The position numbers and the translations under genes are program-made. The notes under the pieces are model-generated. The model did no database searches. It saw nothing but the letters and a program-made list of their open reading frames with translations, and was not told the DNA's origin. Shown one piece after another: positions 1 through 8,805 of a stretch of DNA of 64,000 bases. How positions within the stretch are numbered: position 1 is the stretch's first letter; every line of letters begins with the position of its first letter. The stretch comes from CAIXOA01 sp041653635 (GTDB taxonomy: Archaea > Micrarchaeota > Micrarchaeia > Anstonellales > Bilamarchaeaceae): assembly GCA_041653635.1 (NCBI GenBank), contig JBAZFC010000001.1, forward strand, positions 930,001 to 994,000. The letters run 5' to 3'.

Positions 1-176
1 GGGTTAACGAGGACAACGTGCCGCACGCGGTCAGGATGATTGGCGTGATAGACTCGCCTTACCTCGCGAAGGACGGCGCGCCTTTCTGGCACACCTTCAC
101 CGAGAGGCCGGGAACCTACGAGTATTCCTGCAGCATACACCTGTCCATGCACGGGACAGTGATTGTGACGGAATGA
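1..176 (+). CDS. Cupredoxin-domain protein, C-terminal end (cut by window edge)
   Basis: The reading frame starts at base 3 and ends at TGA 174-176, giving about 57 residues. It carries the C-terminal half of a type 1 copper site: an early His in NVPHAV, then Cys, His and Met spaced C-x2-H-x2-M in CSIHLSMHG near the end. This is the ligand set of plastocyanin/cupredoxin domains, so the protein probably binds copper and carries electrons outside the cytoplasm. The small membrane-protein gene downstream begins 4 bases after the stop, suggesting one transcription unit. The N-terminus and any signal peptide lie outside the window. Confidence 0.75.
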   Translation, partial: VNEDNVPHAVRMIGVIDSPYLAKDGAPFWHTFTERPGTYEYSCSIHLSMHGTVIVTE

Positions 177-180
177 GAAG

Positions 181-414
181 ATGGCAATTCCGCTAGGCTA
201 TGTACCGGCGTTCGGGTTCCCGATTGTATTCTGGACGGGCATCCTCGCCGGGCTTTTCATTTTTGCCGCGGGGACGGTGATGACACTCACTTTCCACACC
301 AAATATAAATTCCCGGTTGATGTGCACCACAAGCTCGCATTCATCGGGCTTGCGCTGGCTATTATACATATAATATTGGGGCTTTCCATTTACGTGTTCC
401 CAATCTACGTTTAA
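181..414 (+). CDS. Small two-helix membrane protein, unknown function
   Basis: 77 residues with two hydrophobic helices (about 14-35 and 50-72) joined by a short polar loop. Four histidines (HTKY, VHHK, IIHI) sit at or near the membrane edges, which would suit heme or metal binding, but no family is recognised. It follows a cupredoxin gene by 4 bases, so a membrane partner in a small electron-transfer unit is a reasonable inference, not proven. It ends with TAA, nearly touching the convergent gene at 422. Confidence 0.6.
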   Translation: MAIPLGYVPAFGFPIVFWTGILAGLFIFAAGTVMTLTFHTKYKFPVDVHHKLAFIGLALAIIHIILGLSIYVFPIYV

Positions 415-421
415 TCCGCAC

Positions 422-907
422 CTATTTCTTCTTTTCCCCGGCGTCCACCTGGTCAGCCCATTGGGAGAGCCGCAGCTCGCTCCTCGCAATCGCAGCATCG
501 GACTCAAAACCCGCCTCCTCAAGAATTTGCGCGGCGTCCTCAATCTTTCCGGCCCCCTGCGCCATATTTGCGATGCGCTTCGCGCACAACGCCCATCCCG
601 GCTCACCGGTCGCCTTGTACAATGCGATTATGACGCGGGCCGCCTTCAGGATGTTGCTTTCCCCTTCCGCGCCCTTGGCATCCTCCGGCGCCGTGAGAAG
701 TATTCTTGCCATCCTCAACGCCGCGGTCTGCCTCCCGGCCTCCGCGTATTTTACGCCAGCGTTGGCTAAGTCGCATATTTCCGCATATGCCATGGCCATG
801 CCCCATTCCCTGGTGCGGCGTATCGCCTCGGCAAAGCCGTATTTCGGCTTGGGGCATCCGCCGAGCATTTCCGCCACGGCTGCGGCTGAAATATGTCTGG
901 ATTTCAT
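422..907 (-). CDS. All-helical hypothetical protein
   Basis: 161 residues, Ala-rich and predicted almost wholly helical, with TPR-like alternation of small and large residues (for example AALRMARILL and AARVIIALYKATG). No signal peptide or membrane segment. The ATG at 905-907 is preceded by an AGGTGACC Shine-Dalgarno-like stretch. Function unknown. It resembles in style the other short helical-repeat proteins of this window (25432, 49943, 50748, 52584) without clear sequence identity. Confidence 0.55.
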   Translation of the reverse strand: MKSRHISAAAVAEMLGGCPKPKYGFAEAIRRTREWGMAMAYAEICDLANAGVKYAEAGRQTAALRMARILLTAPEDAKGAEGESNILKAARVIIALYKATGEPGWALCAKRIANMAQGAGKIEDAAQILEEAGFESDAAIARSELRLSQWADQVDAGEKKK

Positions 908-954
908 GGTAGGTCACCTGTAATATTATATGTGGCAAAACAAATAAAAATGAG

Positions 955-1113
955 TTAGTGCCTCAGCTTGAGCCAGCGCGCCACTTCCTCCTTTTTCTGC
1001 ACGCACTGCGCGCAGAACGCATGCGTCATCCCGTCCACGTCGGTACGCTTGGAGGCCTCGCTATGCACGATTCCGGCATCGCACAATGCGCATTTTTCCT
1101 GCCCTTCAAACAT
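955..1113 (-). CDS. Small zinc-ribbon protein (paralog A)
   Basis: 52 residues with two CxxC pairs (CALC near residue 8, CAQC near 36), a typical treble-clef or zinc-ribbon spacing, followed by a short basic helix EEVARWLK. The ATG at 1111-1113 is favoured over an upstream extension because AGGTGG lies 5 bases ahead and the extension has no zinc-ribbon character. The next gene (1172) is a same-length paralog with the same cysteine layout. The role is unknown; a small regulatory or RNA/protein-binding zinc module is possible. Confidence 0.6.
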   Translation of the reverse strand: MFEGQEKCALCDAGIVHSEASKRTDVDGMTHAFCAQCVQKKEEVARWLKLRH

Positions 1114-1171
1114 AACGCCACCTGTTATGTATGATATGCAAGAGGGAATAAAAAGGGCGTGCAATGCGTGC

Positions 1172-1330
1172 CTAATCCTTCGTCCCGAGCTTCCTCGCCA
1201 CTTCTTCGGCATTGCCCGCGCAGCGCTCGCAGAATGAGTAAGCCACTCCATCCAGCCCGGTCCTCCTCTTCACGGCGCAGTCGGACAGGTCCTTCCTGCA
1301 CAGCGCGCAATTCTCTTTCAGATGCAACAT
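1172..1330 (-). CDS. Small zinc-ribbon protein (paralog B)
   Basis: 52 residues with CALC and CERC pairs placed as in the downstream paralog at 955-1113, and the shared tail EEVARKL. The start is ATG at 1328-1330 and the stop is TAG. The two proteins share the pattern CALC, a basic linker containing KRRTGLDG or KRTDVDG, an aromatic plus FC, then ECxxC-type spacing, so they are tandem duplicates. No other domain is present. Both are transcribed away from the helical gene at 1465. Confidence 0.55.
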   Translation of the reverse strand: MLHLKENCALCRKDLSDCAVKRRTGLDGVAYSFCERCAGNAEEVARKLGTKD

Positions 1331-1464
1331 TCAAACGCCTCTTCCAGTTTTCCGCATCCGGCAACCGGCACCCGGTTCCCGGCAATCCTTTGCGGAACAG
1401 CTCCACACATAGAAGAAAGCAAATAAAAAGGTGGAGGAATGAAGGTATTTGGAACGGGGATGCT

Positions 1465-1782
1465 ATGGCGGGAAAAATTGCTGGTGGGGCAGGAAGCGGT
1501 GCGCCTTCTTATTCTCCATCCGACATAAGCCGCCTGGAAAAATCCGCGCTGGACCGGGCGAACAAGGCGGTCTCCGCGATAGAGAACGCAATCGCATTGT
1601 GGGAGGCGTCCCCGCAGAAGCCGCAGGACATAGGGCTCAGGGTGGGGCGGCTCGTGCATTTCTACGGAGAAATAACCAAGTGGGAGAGGAAGATGCTGAA
1701 ATCCGCGGGAAGGAAGCGTGACATGTTGGCGAGGATAGCTCTCCTCCGGGAGTTCAGCGACATCTGCCACGCGTCGGCATAG
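1465..1782 (+). CDS. Helical protein preceding the giant solenoid gene
   Basis: 105 residues: a Gly/Ala-rich N-terminus, then helices rich in Arg, Lys and Glu. The start is the ATG at 1465-1467; the frame is open further upstream, but that part overlaps the antisense zinc-ribbon gene. It ends with TAG, and the same frame continues after four codons into the ATG of the giant gene at 1795. The short gap suggests co-transcription with the giant protein. No family recognised. Confidence 0.55.
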   Translation: MAGKIAGGAGSGAPSYSPSDISRLEKSALDRANKAVSAIENAIALWEASPQKPQDIGLRVGRLVHFYGEITKWERKMLKSAGRKRDMLARIALLREFSDICHASA

Positions 1783-1794
1783 GGGAATGGAAAC

Positions 1795-4700
1795 ATGGCA
1801 AGGCCAGCACAGCGGGGGAGGGAAGAGGTTCCTGAGGCCCAGCGTGCGGAGGAGGCGGCAAACGAATTCCTGAGGCAGGGCGCAGAGCAGCACGCGCCCG
1901 TATCCCCGCAGGTGCTGGGGCAGCTGGAGAGCGCGGAGGAAACATTGCGCTCCGCGCTGCTCGTCGCGGGGGAAATAGACCGGACATTAGGGCTCTCTCC
2001 GGAGCAGGCGGGCTCGCGGCTCGGGGAATATATGGAAAGGATGCGCGGCGCGCTGGAAGAATTCGCGCAGGCGCAGGTAGGGGGCGTGGAGGGAAGGTTC
2101 GGCCAGCCCGCGCAGCAGATTCTTGGGGAACTGGAAAACGCGGAGAGGATGCTCGCGGGCGGGGATTCCTCCGGGGCGCAGGCCGCTTTTGACAATGCGC
2201 AGATGCACCTTGAGCAGCTCGCAGAGGTTGTGTCCCGCGCAAGGGGGCTTTTCGCCTCAGGCGCGCCGCCTGCGATTGCGGACGCGATGGATTCCGCCGC
2301 CTCGTTCTTCATGCAGGGGGACGCGATGCGCGCAAGGATTCTTTTGGACGCCGCGGACGCGTTCCTCCGCAACAGGGATTTCCTTCTCAGCTCGGTTGGC
2401 GATTATTACCTTTCCACACTCTCGGATTTCGCGGGCGCAGTTGCGGATGCGCGTGAAGGCGTGGAGCACGAGGCCGCCGCTGCGGGGCTTGCGGGCTTTG
2501 AGGCGAATTTGAAGGAGGATTGGGGAAGGATTTCCGGCATAATAGCGGAATGCACGGTGCTCATGGAAAGCGGGCCTGGGAGAGCTTCGGAGGAGGGGAG
2601 CGCAAAATGGCTCGCGGGGAAGGCGATGGACGCGCTCCGTGAAGGGAATGTGGAAGTGGCCGCGCTCGCATACTCGCTTGCGCGCATGGAGGCGGATGCG
2701 AAGGGGCTGGACAGAAGGAAGGGCGCGGAGGATTATATAGATAATTATGCTGATGCGCTGCGCGCCGTGAAGGAGGGTGCGGAGCCGGAGGAGCTTGTGC
2801 GGCTTGCCTCGGATGTGCACGGAGGGGCGCTGCGGATTGAGGCGGAGAAGCTTGCGGCAGGGTATTCTGCACGCGAGGGGGCCTCAGCCGCGGAGAATGA
2901 GAGGAGGGAACGTATTTCAGCCGCCGCGGATATTGTGGCGATGAGGGTTTCTGAAGGGGATTTGCAGGGGGCGGAGCGCCTCCTTTACATGGCAACGCAG
3001 TACGCGAAGGCGCTGGATTCCACTCCCCATGCATGGAGGACCGGGCTGGAGAACTCGCTTGAGATGGAGAATGCGATTGATGCGGAGAGGATAAGCGGCA
3101 CGGACTCGCTCGCCCAATTCGGGGGGGCGCTGTTGCTCCAGGATGCGGCTACGCAGGCGTCCGCGCTTCGGGCATCATTGGCTGGGGCAGGATGGGGCGA
3201 AGCGGTTGCGCACCAAACTGAAATGGTTTTCGGTGCGCTGCGCTCAGTGGAGGCACTGGCAGCCGAAGGGAAGGGTGAGGAGGCCGCCGCGCTGCTCGCG
3301 CTCTCCGCGCTATATGTGAATGCGGTGGGAAGCATTGCCCGGAGAGATGCGGGGTCGAAGATAACCTCGCTGGATGCGCGGTTTGATTCGTCGCAGATGG
3401 AGGATGCGCTTCTTGGTTTTGCGGAACCGGGTGCGGACCTGGATTCCCTCTCTTCGCTTTTCGTACAGGGCTATTCCGCCAGCGAGCGGCTCGCGGTGGA
3501 GATGCAGGCCGAGGCGCTGTACGCACTTACGGAAGGGCGCTCGCTGGGGAGGGACACCGTGGGGAAGGCGCTGGAGATTGCACAGCAGCGCGCCTCGCAG
3601 GGCGACCTTGAGGGCGCGCGCCTGCTGATGGGATACGTGGAGGATTATTACGGGATCGCAGGGGCGGTGGAAACCGGCAGGATGCTGGAAAATGGAAACC
3701 CGGAACTGGAAACCGTGGAAGCGGGCTGGAGGTATTCGCAATTCTCCGGCGAGAATACGCCCATCCCCGGCTACGCTTCAGGGATGCAGGACATGCTGGA
3801 TTGCATGAGGTGGGAAATCGCAATTACCGAGGGAAGAAGGGAGGACACCTCCGAATCCCACCGCGAGGCTCAGGGGATTTTCCTGCGCGGGGCCCAGAGG
3901 ATTGCGGACACCGGGCGGCTGATGTCCGCATTTTCCGAATACAAGGATTTGTATTTCAGCGAGCAGCCGGACGTTTCCAGCGTGGAATTCCGTACCGGCG
4001 TGCATGCGATGCGCCTGCGGGAGGCCGGGGGGATTCCATCCGCCGCGGTGGAGGCGCCAGTTGCAACCGTGGAGGTTTCCGCAGCCGGGCCGTCCATACG
4101 GTTCGCGGACGTGCGCGCATACGATTTGGCGCACCATGGGGAGGACGAGGCGCTGAGGGGAAGCCCCACGCTGGAGCAGCTGCTCGCGAACTGCGAGGCC
4201 GCCGCGCTAAGCGGGAACGTGGATGCATACAATGAGGCAAAGGGTGCGCTGGAGGAACAATTCGGGCTGGTTGCCGAACGCCTCGTAAGGGCCAGGAACA
4301 TAGAGAATTCAATTGCGCAGCTTAACCTCGCAGGGGAGGGGCTTGGAAGCATAATCAAATCATATTATGATTCGCTGGAGGGAAGCGAACTAACGGACGC
4401 GGAAAAGGAAACCGTGAGGCATTCGGCGCAGCAGAAGGCAATGGAGCTGGACGGGAGGAGGCAGGAGCTCTCGCTCCGCCTCGGCGGGATGCTCTACTCG
4501 CTGGACGACTACCTGGATGCGTCCTCTGCCGCGCTCTCCGATTATGCGGAATTCCTGAAGGATTTCAAGGTGGAGAGGGACAACGCCGCCGCGATAATGA
4601 CCGGCGCTTCCTTCCTCACCGCGCAGATGCAGGAGCTGGAAAATTATGCGAAGACGCTCACGCCCACCGCAGCGCCGCCGCAGGCGCGGGAGGCGCTCTC

Positions 4701-6474
4701 CCAATCAAGGGAATTCCTGGAGGACGCGCTGAAGGCGCTGGTGCAGGGCAACCTTCCGCTCGCGCAGAGGGCGTACGCGGCCTCGGTCGGGCACAGGATT
4801 CTGGCGATGGAGGGCTATATGCTCGGCGGGAGCGGCGAGGTCTCCGCTTCCGAGCAGGAGCGCGGCTTCACGCAGGGGGAATGGGGGGAGTTCTCGGATT
4901 ATTTCAAATTGCAGAAGGATGCGTTCGCGCTTGCGATTTCCTCCCCGGACCAGAGGGGCGAGATAGAGTGGAGGCAGAAGGCAACCGGGCTGGTGGAGCT
5001 CGCGGTGTTCGGCATACCTATGCATGAATTGAGCCAGTCGCTCGCTGATTTCAATTCTTCGCAGAGGGAGGTGCTCGGGCTTGTTTCCGAGCTTGCGAAG
5101 CCGGAGAACTCGCTATTCGTGGGGCAGAACCTGTCCGATGCGGAGCGGATGATAGAGGAGATGCAGGGGCGCGTGGAGGACAATAGGTTCTGGTTCCATG
5201 CAGGGATTACCGCGGGCGGCACGGTTGTGGGCTTCATCCCCGTGGTCGGGCCGACGCTCACCACCATAATATTCACAAGCACGGCGATAGATTCTGTGGT
5301 CACGGAATACGAGGCGACGGGCCAGGTCTCTGCGCAGAACTGGTGGAACCTCGGGCTCATGATTGGCACGGGCATGCTCGGGGCCGCATCGCAGATGCTC
5401 CGCACCGCGCAGATGGAGGCGATGGAAATCGGGGCGCTCGCAAGCGCGCGCAGCATAGGGCGCGTTGCGACAGGTGTCAATATTGCGAGCCTTGGGGTTG
5501 GCGGGTATTTCATGGTGGATATGAGCATCGCCGCCTCGGAACAGTTCGCTGCAGGAAATGCACGCGAGGCCGTCATTAGTTTAGGGATGGCGCTCATGCC
5601 CGCGGTGCACCTAGGGAGCGCCGCTGGGGGTTTTGTTGCCGCGCGCGAGATGCGGGCAGAACAGAGGGCTGCACGCGAGCAGGCGGCCCGCATGGCTGTC
5701 GCATCCGCGCTTGAGCTCATAGAAAGAAGGCGGCCCGCGGAGATAAGTATCAGGGAGGTTACGCGGGCCCTGGAGGAGAGGGTCCGGCCCCCTGCGCGGG
5801 AAGAGGCGGCAACACGCGAAGCCGGGGCTGGAGCGGCTGCCGCGCGCACCGTGGAAACCGAAGGCAGGGCGCCAGGCGCAGAAGCCGCCCTCGCCACAGG
5901 AACAGCGAATACCGGCACCGCATACAGGATGCAACAGGGCCGCGCAGGCGCGCACATGGACGTGGAACAGATTGATTCAACGCTGCGCAGAATGGTGACC
6001 ACCAGCACAACCACGGAGGAGAGGGCTGCGGCGCTGGACTCTTTCGCGAGGCTTTCCCCGGAGGAGCAGGCGCTTTTCATCTCAGGGCTCCACGAGGAGA
6101 GGAGGAATGCTGAGATAGCCTACCTCACCGAATTCGCGGCGCTCAACTCGGAAGTGGGCCGTGCAATCGAAAGCGCATATGCCGGGCAACTTGGGAAATA
6201 TGCCGACGTGGGGCCCGGCGTGCTCAGCGACATATACATACAGGCGGGCTCCCTCCAGCAGGCGAGGCAGTACCTCGCCCAAGCGCTTGGGATAGAGCTC
6301 GTGCCGTACAGCAGAATGCTCGTAAACGAGTACGTGGGCTTCAGGACGCTCGCGGATGACGGCTTCCTTTTCGGCATGCTCACCTCCGGGGACATGCTTG
6401 GCGCAATAAGGGAGATGCATCCCGGCGGCAGGGTGACATCCATAGAATTCATAACTGCCTCGGTGGGCGCATAG
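1795..6474 (+). CDS. Giant alpha-helical solenoid protein with hydrophobic glycine-rich segments
   Basis: 1559 residues. Residues about 1-1120 are almost continuous Ala/Glu/Leu-rich helices in repeated 30-40 residue units (phrases such as GDLEGARLLM and EGKGEEAAALLALSA), resembling a TPR/HEAT-like solenoid. Around 1132-1170, 1182-1200, 1224-1246 and 1256-1285 lie Gly-rich hydrophobic segments including GFIPVVGP, a phrase seen in toxin translocation or membrane-inserting regions. A Pro/Ala/Glu-rich linker follows (about 1320-1390). The last 20 residues (GGRVTSIEF then ITASVGA) look like the first strand and loop of a kinase N-lobe that continues, in frame, after the TAG at 6472 into the next gene. 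No signal peptide. Function unknown; scaffold or effector delivery are inferences. Confidence 0.75.
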   Translation: MARPAQRGREEVPEAQRAEEAANEFLRQGAEQHAPVSPQVLGQLESAEETLRSALLVAGEIDRTLGLSPEQAGSRLGEYMERMRGALEEFAQAQVGGVEGRFGQPAQQILGELENAERMLAGGDSSGAQAAFDNAQMHLEQLAEVVSRARGLFASGAPPAIADAMDSAASFFMQGDAMRARILLDAADAFLRNRDFLLSSVGDYYLSTLSDFAGAVADAREGVEHEAAAAGLAGFEANLKEDWGRISGIIAECTVLMESGPGRASEEGSAKWLAGKAMDALREGNVEVAALAYSLARMEADAKGLDRRKGAEDYIDNYADALRAVKEGAEPEELVRLASDVHGGALRIEAEKLAAGYSAREGASAAENERRERISAAADIVAMRVSEGDLQGAERLLYMATQYAKALDSTPHAWRTGLENSLEMENAIDAERISGTDSLAQFGGALLLQDAATQASALRASLAGAGWGEAVAHQTEMVFGALRSVEALAAEGKGEEAAALLALSALYVNAVGSIARRDAGSKITSLDARFDSSQMEDALLGFAEPGADLDSLSSLFVQGYSASERLAVEMQAEALYALTEGRSLGRDTVGKALEIAQQRASQGDLEGARLLMGYVEDYYGIAGAVETGRMLENGNPELETVEAGWRYSQFSGENTPIPGYASGMQDMLDCMRWEIAITEGRREDTSESHREAQGIFLRGAQRIADTGRLMSAFSEYKDLYFSEQPDVSSVEFRTGVHAMRLREAGGIPSAAVEAPVATVEVSAAGPSIRFADVRAYDLAHHGEDEALRGSPTLEQLLANCEAAALSGNVDAYNEAKGALEEQFGLVAERLVRARNIENSIAQLNLAGEGLGSIIKSYYDSLEGSELTDAEKETVRHSAQQKAMELDGRRQELSLRLGGMLYSLDDYLDASSAALSDYAEFLKDFKVERDNAAAIMTGASFLTAQMQELENYAKTLTPTAAPPQAREALSQSREFLEDALKALVQGNLPLAQRAYAASVGHRILAMEGYMLGGSGEVSASEQERGFTQGEWGEFSDYFKLQKDAFALAISSPDQRGEIEWRQKATGLVELAVFGIPMHELSQSLADFNSSQREVLGLVSELAKPENSLFVGQNLSDAERMIEEMQGRVEDNRFWFHAGITAGGTVVGFIPVVGPTLTTIIFTSTAIDSVVTEYEATGQVSAQNWWNLGLMIGTGMLGAASQMLRTAQMEAMEIGALASARSIGRVATGVNIASLGVGGYFMVDMSIAASEQFAAGNAREAVISLGMALMPAVHLGSAAGGFVAAREMRAEQRAAREQAARMAVASALELIERRRPAEISIREVTRALEERVRPPAREEAATREAGAGAAAARTVETEGRAPGAEAALATGTANTGTAYRMQQGRAGAHMDVEQIDSTLRRMVTTSTTTEERAAALDSFARLSPEEQALFISGLHEERRNAEIAYLTEFAALNSEVGRAIESAYAGQLGKYADVGPGVLSDIYIQAGSLQQARQYLAQALGIELVPYSRMLVNEYVGFRTLADDGFLFGMLTSGDMLGAIREMHPGGRVTSIEFITASVGA
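6472..6474 (+). other. In-frame amber codon between solenoid and kinase-like halves
   Basis: The TAG ends the 1559-residue protein, but codons on both sides are in one frame. After TAG come AGG ATA AGG, then GTG 6484. Reading through gives 2102 residues with a continuous beta-hairpin (IEF, then RIRVEGPDG, then VYAK). UAG is also the normal stop of several housekeeping genes here, so it is not globally recoded. The choices are two genes making a split kinase, readthrough, or a nonsense mutation. Confidence 0.7.
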
Positions 6475-6483
6475 AGGATAAGG

Positions 6484-8103
6484 GTGGAAGGGCCGGACGG
6501 GGTTGCGCACGACGTTTACGCGAAGAGGCAGGAGCTCATGCCAGACCACAGAGCAGATGCCGAAAGCAACAGGTCCGGGATACCTGCGCCCCCAGTGATA
6601 ACCACCAGGATGGGCGGGGAGTCGCTCCAGTACATGCAGCCGGACGGCACGCTGTCCGCGTACGGGATAATGGATGACATACTGGAGTACCACGGGGTGC
6701 TGCCCATGGCCGGCAGGAACGTGGAGGTGCGGGCGATAGGGGGCAGCAGCGTGAGGGACTTTGAATTCAGCCCGGAATTCACAGAAATGCTGGCCACGGA
6801 TCCGCAGAGGTTCTGGGAGGAATACGGGTTCGCGATGGCCGGCTCGTATTTCATGGGCGTCGGAGACAGGCATGCGCGCAACGTGTTCCTGCTCAAGCTG
6901 GAGCTCGTAAACCCGTCTGCGGGGGACCTTGCGGCGCTCGGATATGAACTCAGGACGGGGCCCGCAGGGGAGAGGCGGCTTGTGCAGGCCTCCGAATTCC
7001 CCGCCCGACACCTGGAGATGGACGCCGAAGGGAGGATAACCATGACCTCCTTCGCCAACATAGACATAGACTCGGCGGGTTCGTACCTCGCCAGCCGGAG
7101 GCCGGACGGCAGCTTTGACTTCTCTGCCATGAATGAAGACTATGGAAAGGATGCCGTGCACAAATTCTTCGTGAGGCTCACCAGGAATGTGAACATACAC
7201 GAGGCGGCGCTTGCGGCCTCGGAGGGAAGGGAACCGCAGTTCGTTGCCGTGGAAGATGTAGTGCGGCAGGCATTCGGGCAGCCGGGCAGAGGGCCGCTTT
7301 TCAACGGAATACTTCAATGGTTCACGGAATTCGGGAGGGAAAGCGAGTATGTTGATGCGCTTGCAGCCATGTTCGGCGAGAGTGCGGGTCAGCACGCAGG
7401 CCTGGGCATCCCCATGCTGGAGCCGGAGATGGCAAGGTTCAGGGAGAACGGCTACTCATACCGCCCCGAACCGATGAATGGGGACCCGATTACGCTGATA
7501 GAATTCTCCGATGGCAGGCAGGTGATGCGGCCGAGGTATGAATATGCTGCATCCTACCCGGAAGAATTCAATGGCGTGTTCCCGCAGGGCAGGAAGGTCT
7601 ATGTGGCGCCCGTGCCTGCGGATTTCCCTGGCGCGGTTGGATTCGGGGCAAATACTGCGTTCGCAGTATTCGGGTCCGCGGCAGAAATTCCCCCGGAGCT
7701 TGCCGGAAGCGCGGTGGAGGCAATAAGGTTCGGAAGCGCGATAAGGGCGGGCGTTGGCTTCGGGGAAATCACCGGCCAGTCCACGACTGAATGCGGGCAG
7801 CTGCCGGCGCTGCAATCTCTCGCTGAGGGTGGCGGCCCCGCAATGGTAAGAAGCTGGATCAGGATAGGAGAACTCATAATCAGGACGGAACGCGAGGAGC
7901 GCACGCTTGCGGAAGCCGCGGCTTCGGATGGCGACACATCTGCCCTGGACACTTATACTTCGGAAAGGTACCCGCCTGGCGCGGCAACGCAGCCGCGGCC
8001 TAGGGAACAGGCACCGCGTGCAGAAGAAGAATCGCCATCTTCATCAGAAGAAGCCACTAGGGAAGAGGCAACGCGGGAAGAAGCAACGAGGCCCGAAATC
8101 TAA
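6484..8103 (+). CDS. PI3/PI4-kinase-like catalytic protein
   Basis: 539 residues from the GTG at 6484 (GAGGATAAG lies just upstream). Visible kinase marks: a candidate ATP-binding Lys14 in VYAKRQ, a catalytic loop G-x-GDRHARN at residues 125-133 (Asp128, His130, Asn133), and a metal-binding Asp194 in NIDIDSAG, the counterpart of DFG/HIDFG. The GDRHxxN form is characteristic of the PI3/PI4-kinase superfamily. The first N-lobe strand is missing and appears to lie at the end of the preceding gene. The C-terminal 100 residues are low-complexity acidic repeats of the EEATREEATR type. The substrate (lipid or protein) cannot be inferred. Ends with TAA. Confidence 0.6.
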   Translation: MEGPDGVAHDVYAKRQELMPDHRADAESNRSGIPAPPVITTRMGGESLQYMQPDGTLSAYGIMDDILEYHGVLPMAGRNVEVRAIGGSSVRDFEFSPEFTEMLATDPQRFWEEYGFAMAGSYFMGVGDRHARNVFLLKLELVNPSAGDLAALGYELRTGPAGERRLVQASEFPARHLEMDAEGRITMTSFANIDIDSAGSYLASRRPDGSFDFSAMNEDYGKDAVHKFFVRLTRNVNIHEAALAASEGREPQFVAVEDVVRQAFGQPGRGPLFNGILQWFTEFGRESEYVDALAAMFGESAGQHAGLGIPMLEPEMARFRENGYSYRPEPMNGDPITLIEFSDGRQVMRPRYEYAASYPEEFNGVFPQGRKVYVAPVPADFPGAVGFGANTAFAVFGSAAEIPPELAGSAVEAIRFGSAIRAGVGFGEITGQSTTECGQLPALQSLAEGGGPAMVRSWIRIGELIIRTEREERTLAEAAASDGDTSALDTYTSERYPPGAATQPRPREQAPRAEEESPSSSEEATREEATREEATRPEI

Positions 8104-8132
8104 GTGCCATGGGGCAAAAAGGAATTTGTGGT

Positions 8133-8753
8133 TCAATGCACCGTTTCAAGCCTTGCCATGGAGGAATGGCCGGTTTCACGGTCGCATACTGCGATGAGGC
8201 CGTTTCCCGCCGCGGCACTGGCCCCCGCCCGCCTCAGCGCCACTTCAATCGCAGTCTTTATGACCGCCCAGCCCTGCCTGCCGTCCCCTCTGTATTCCTG
8301 CACGATTCCCCGCACCACTATCCTGCGCCTGGCGTCAAAAAGCAGGAAGTGCGTCGCGCTGGCGCTGTCATAAACCATGAAGCCGTATTCCATCCCGGTG
8401 GAGAAGGACTTGCCGCCAGCCCTGAGGCCCTGGAAAATGGCGCCCATATCCGTGTTATCCGTACTGCAGTATTGCAAATATGGCCCGGGCAGGTAGAATA
8501 ACTTATCCGGGACGCCAAGGAGGCGCTCCAGGTCCGCGTCCCATCCTGTGCCCATTGATTTGAGGAAATTGATTGCTTCGGAAGCAGGCACCTCTTTAGG
8601 ATTTGGGATAGTTTTGTCCTGCGGGGGTGTGCGGGCCTCCATCAACTTACGGTATGCCTCGGTCTTGTAATAAGGAACGCTCTTGCCGCCGTTCCCATTC
8701 TTGGGGTCGGAATTGTGGTTTCCTGCAGCAGCGTTCGGGCCCATCCTTATCAT
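8133..8753 (-). CDS. Hypothetical protein
   Basis: 206 residues: a polar N-terminal third rich in Asn, Pro and Lys, and a compact alpha/beta C-terminal domain (GFMVYDSASATHFLLFD, RRRIVVRGIVQEY, then a long Ala-rich helix). The alternation of strands with one long helix resembles profilin- or roadblock-like folds, but no motif proves this. A T/A-rich TATA-like stretch about 25-30 bases ahead of the ATG (8753) suggests a leaderless transcript, divergent from the gene at 8806. It converges on the kinase-like gene with 29 bases between. Confidence 0.5.
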   Translation of the reverse strand: MIRMGPNAAAGNHNSDPKNGNGGKSVPYYKTEAYRKLMEARTPPQDKTIPNPKEVPASEAINFLKSMGTGWDADLERLLGVPDKLFYLPGPYLQYCSTDNTDMGAIFQGLRAGGKSFSTGMEYGFMVYDSASATHFLLFDARRRIVVRGIVQEYRGDGRQGWAVIKTAIEVALRRAGASAAAGNGLIAVCDRETGHSSMARLETVH

Positions 8754-8805
8754 GGTGTTAATTCCGCATGAAAAGTATTAAAACCCGCCACACCAACAGT
8801 TACGC

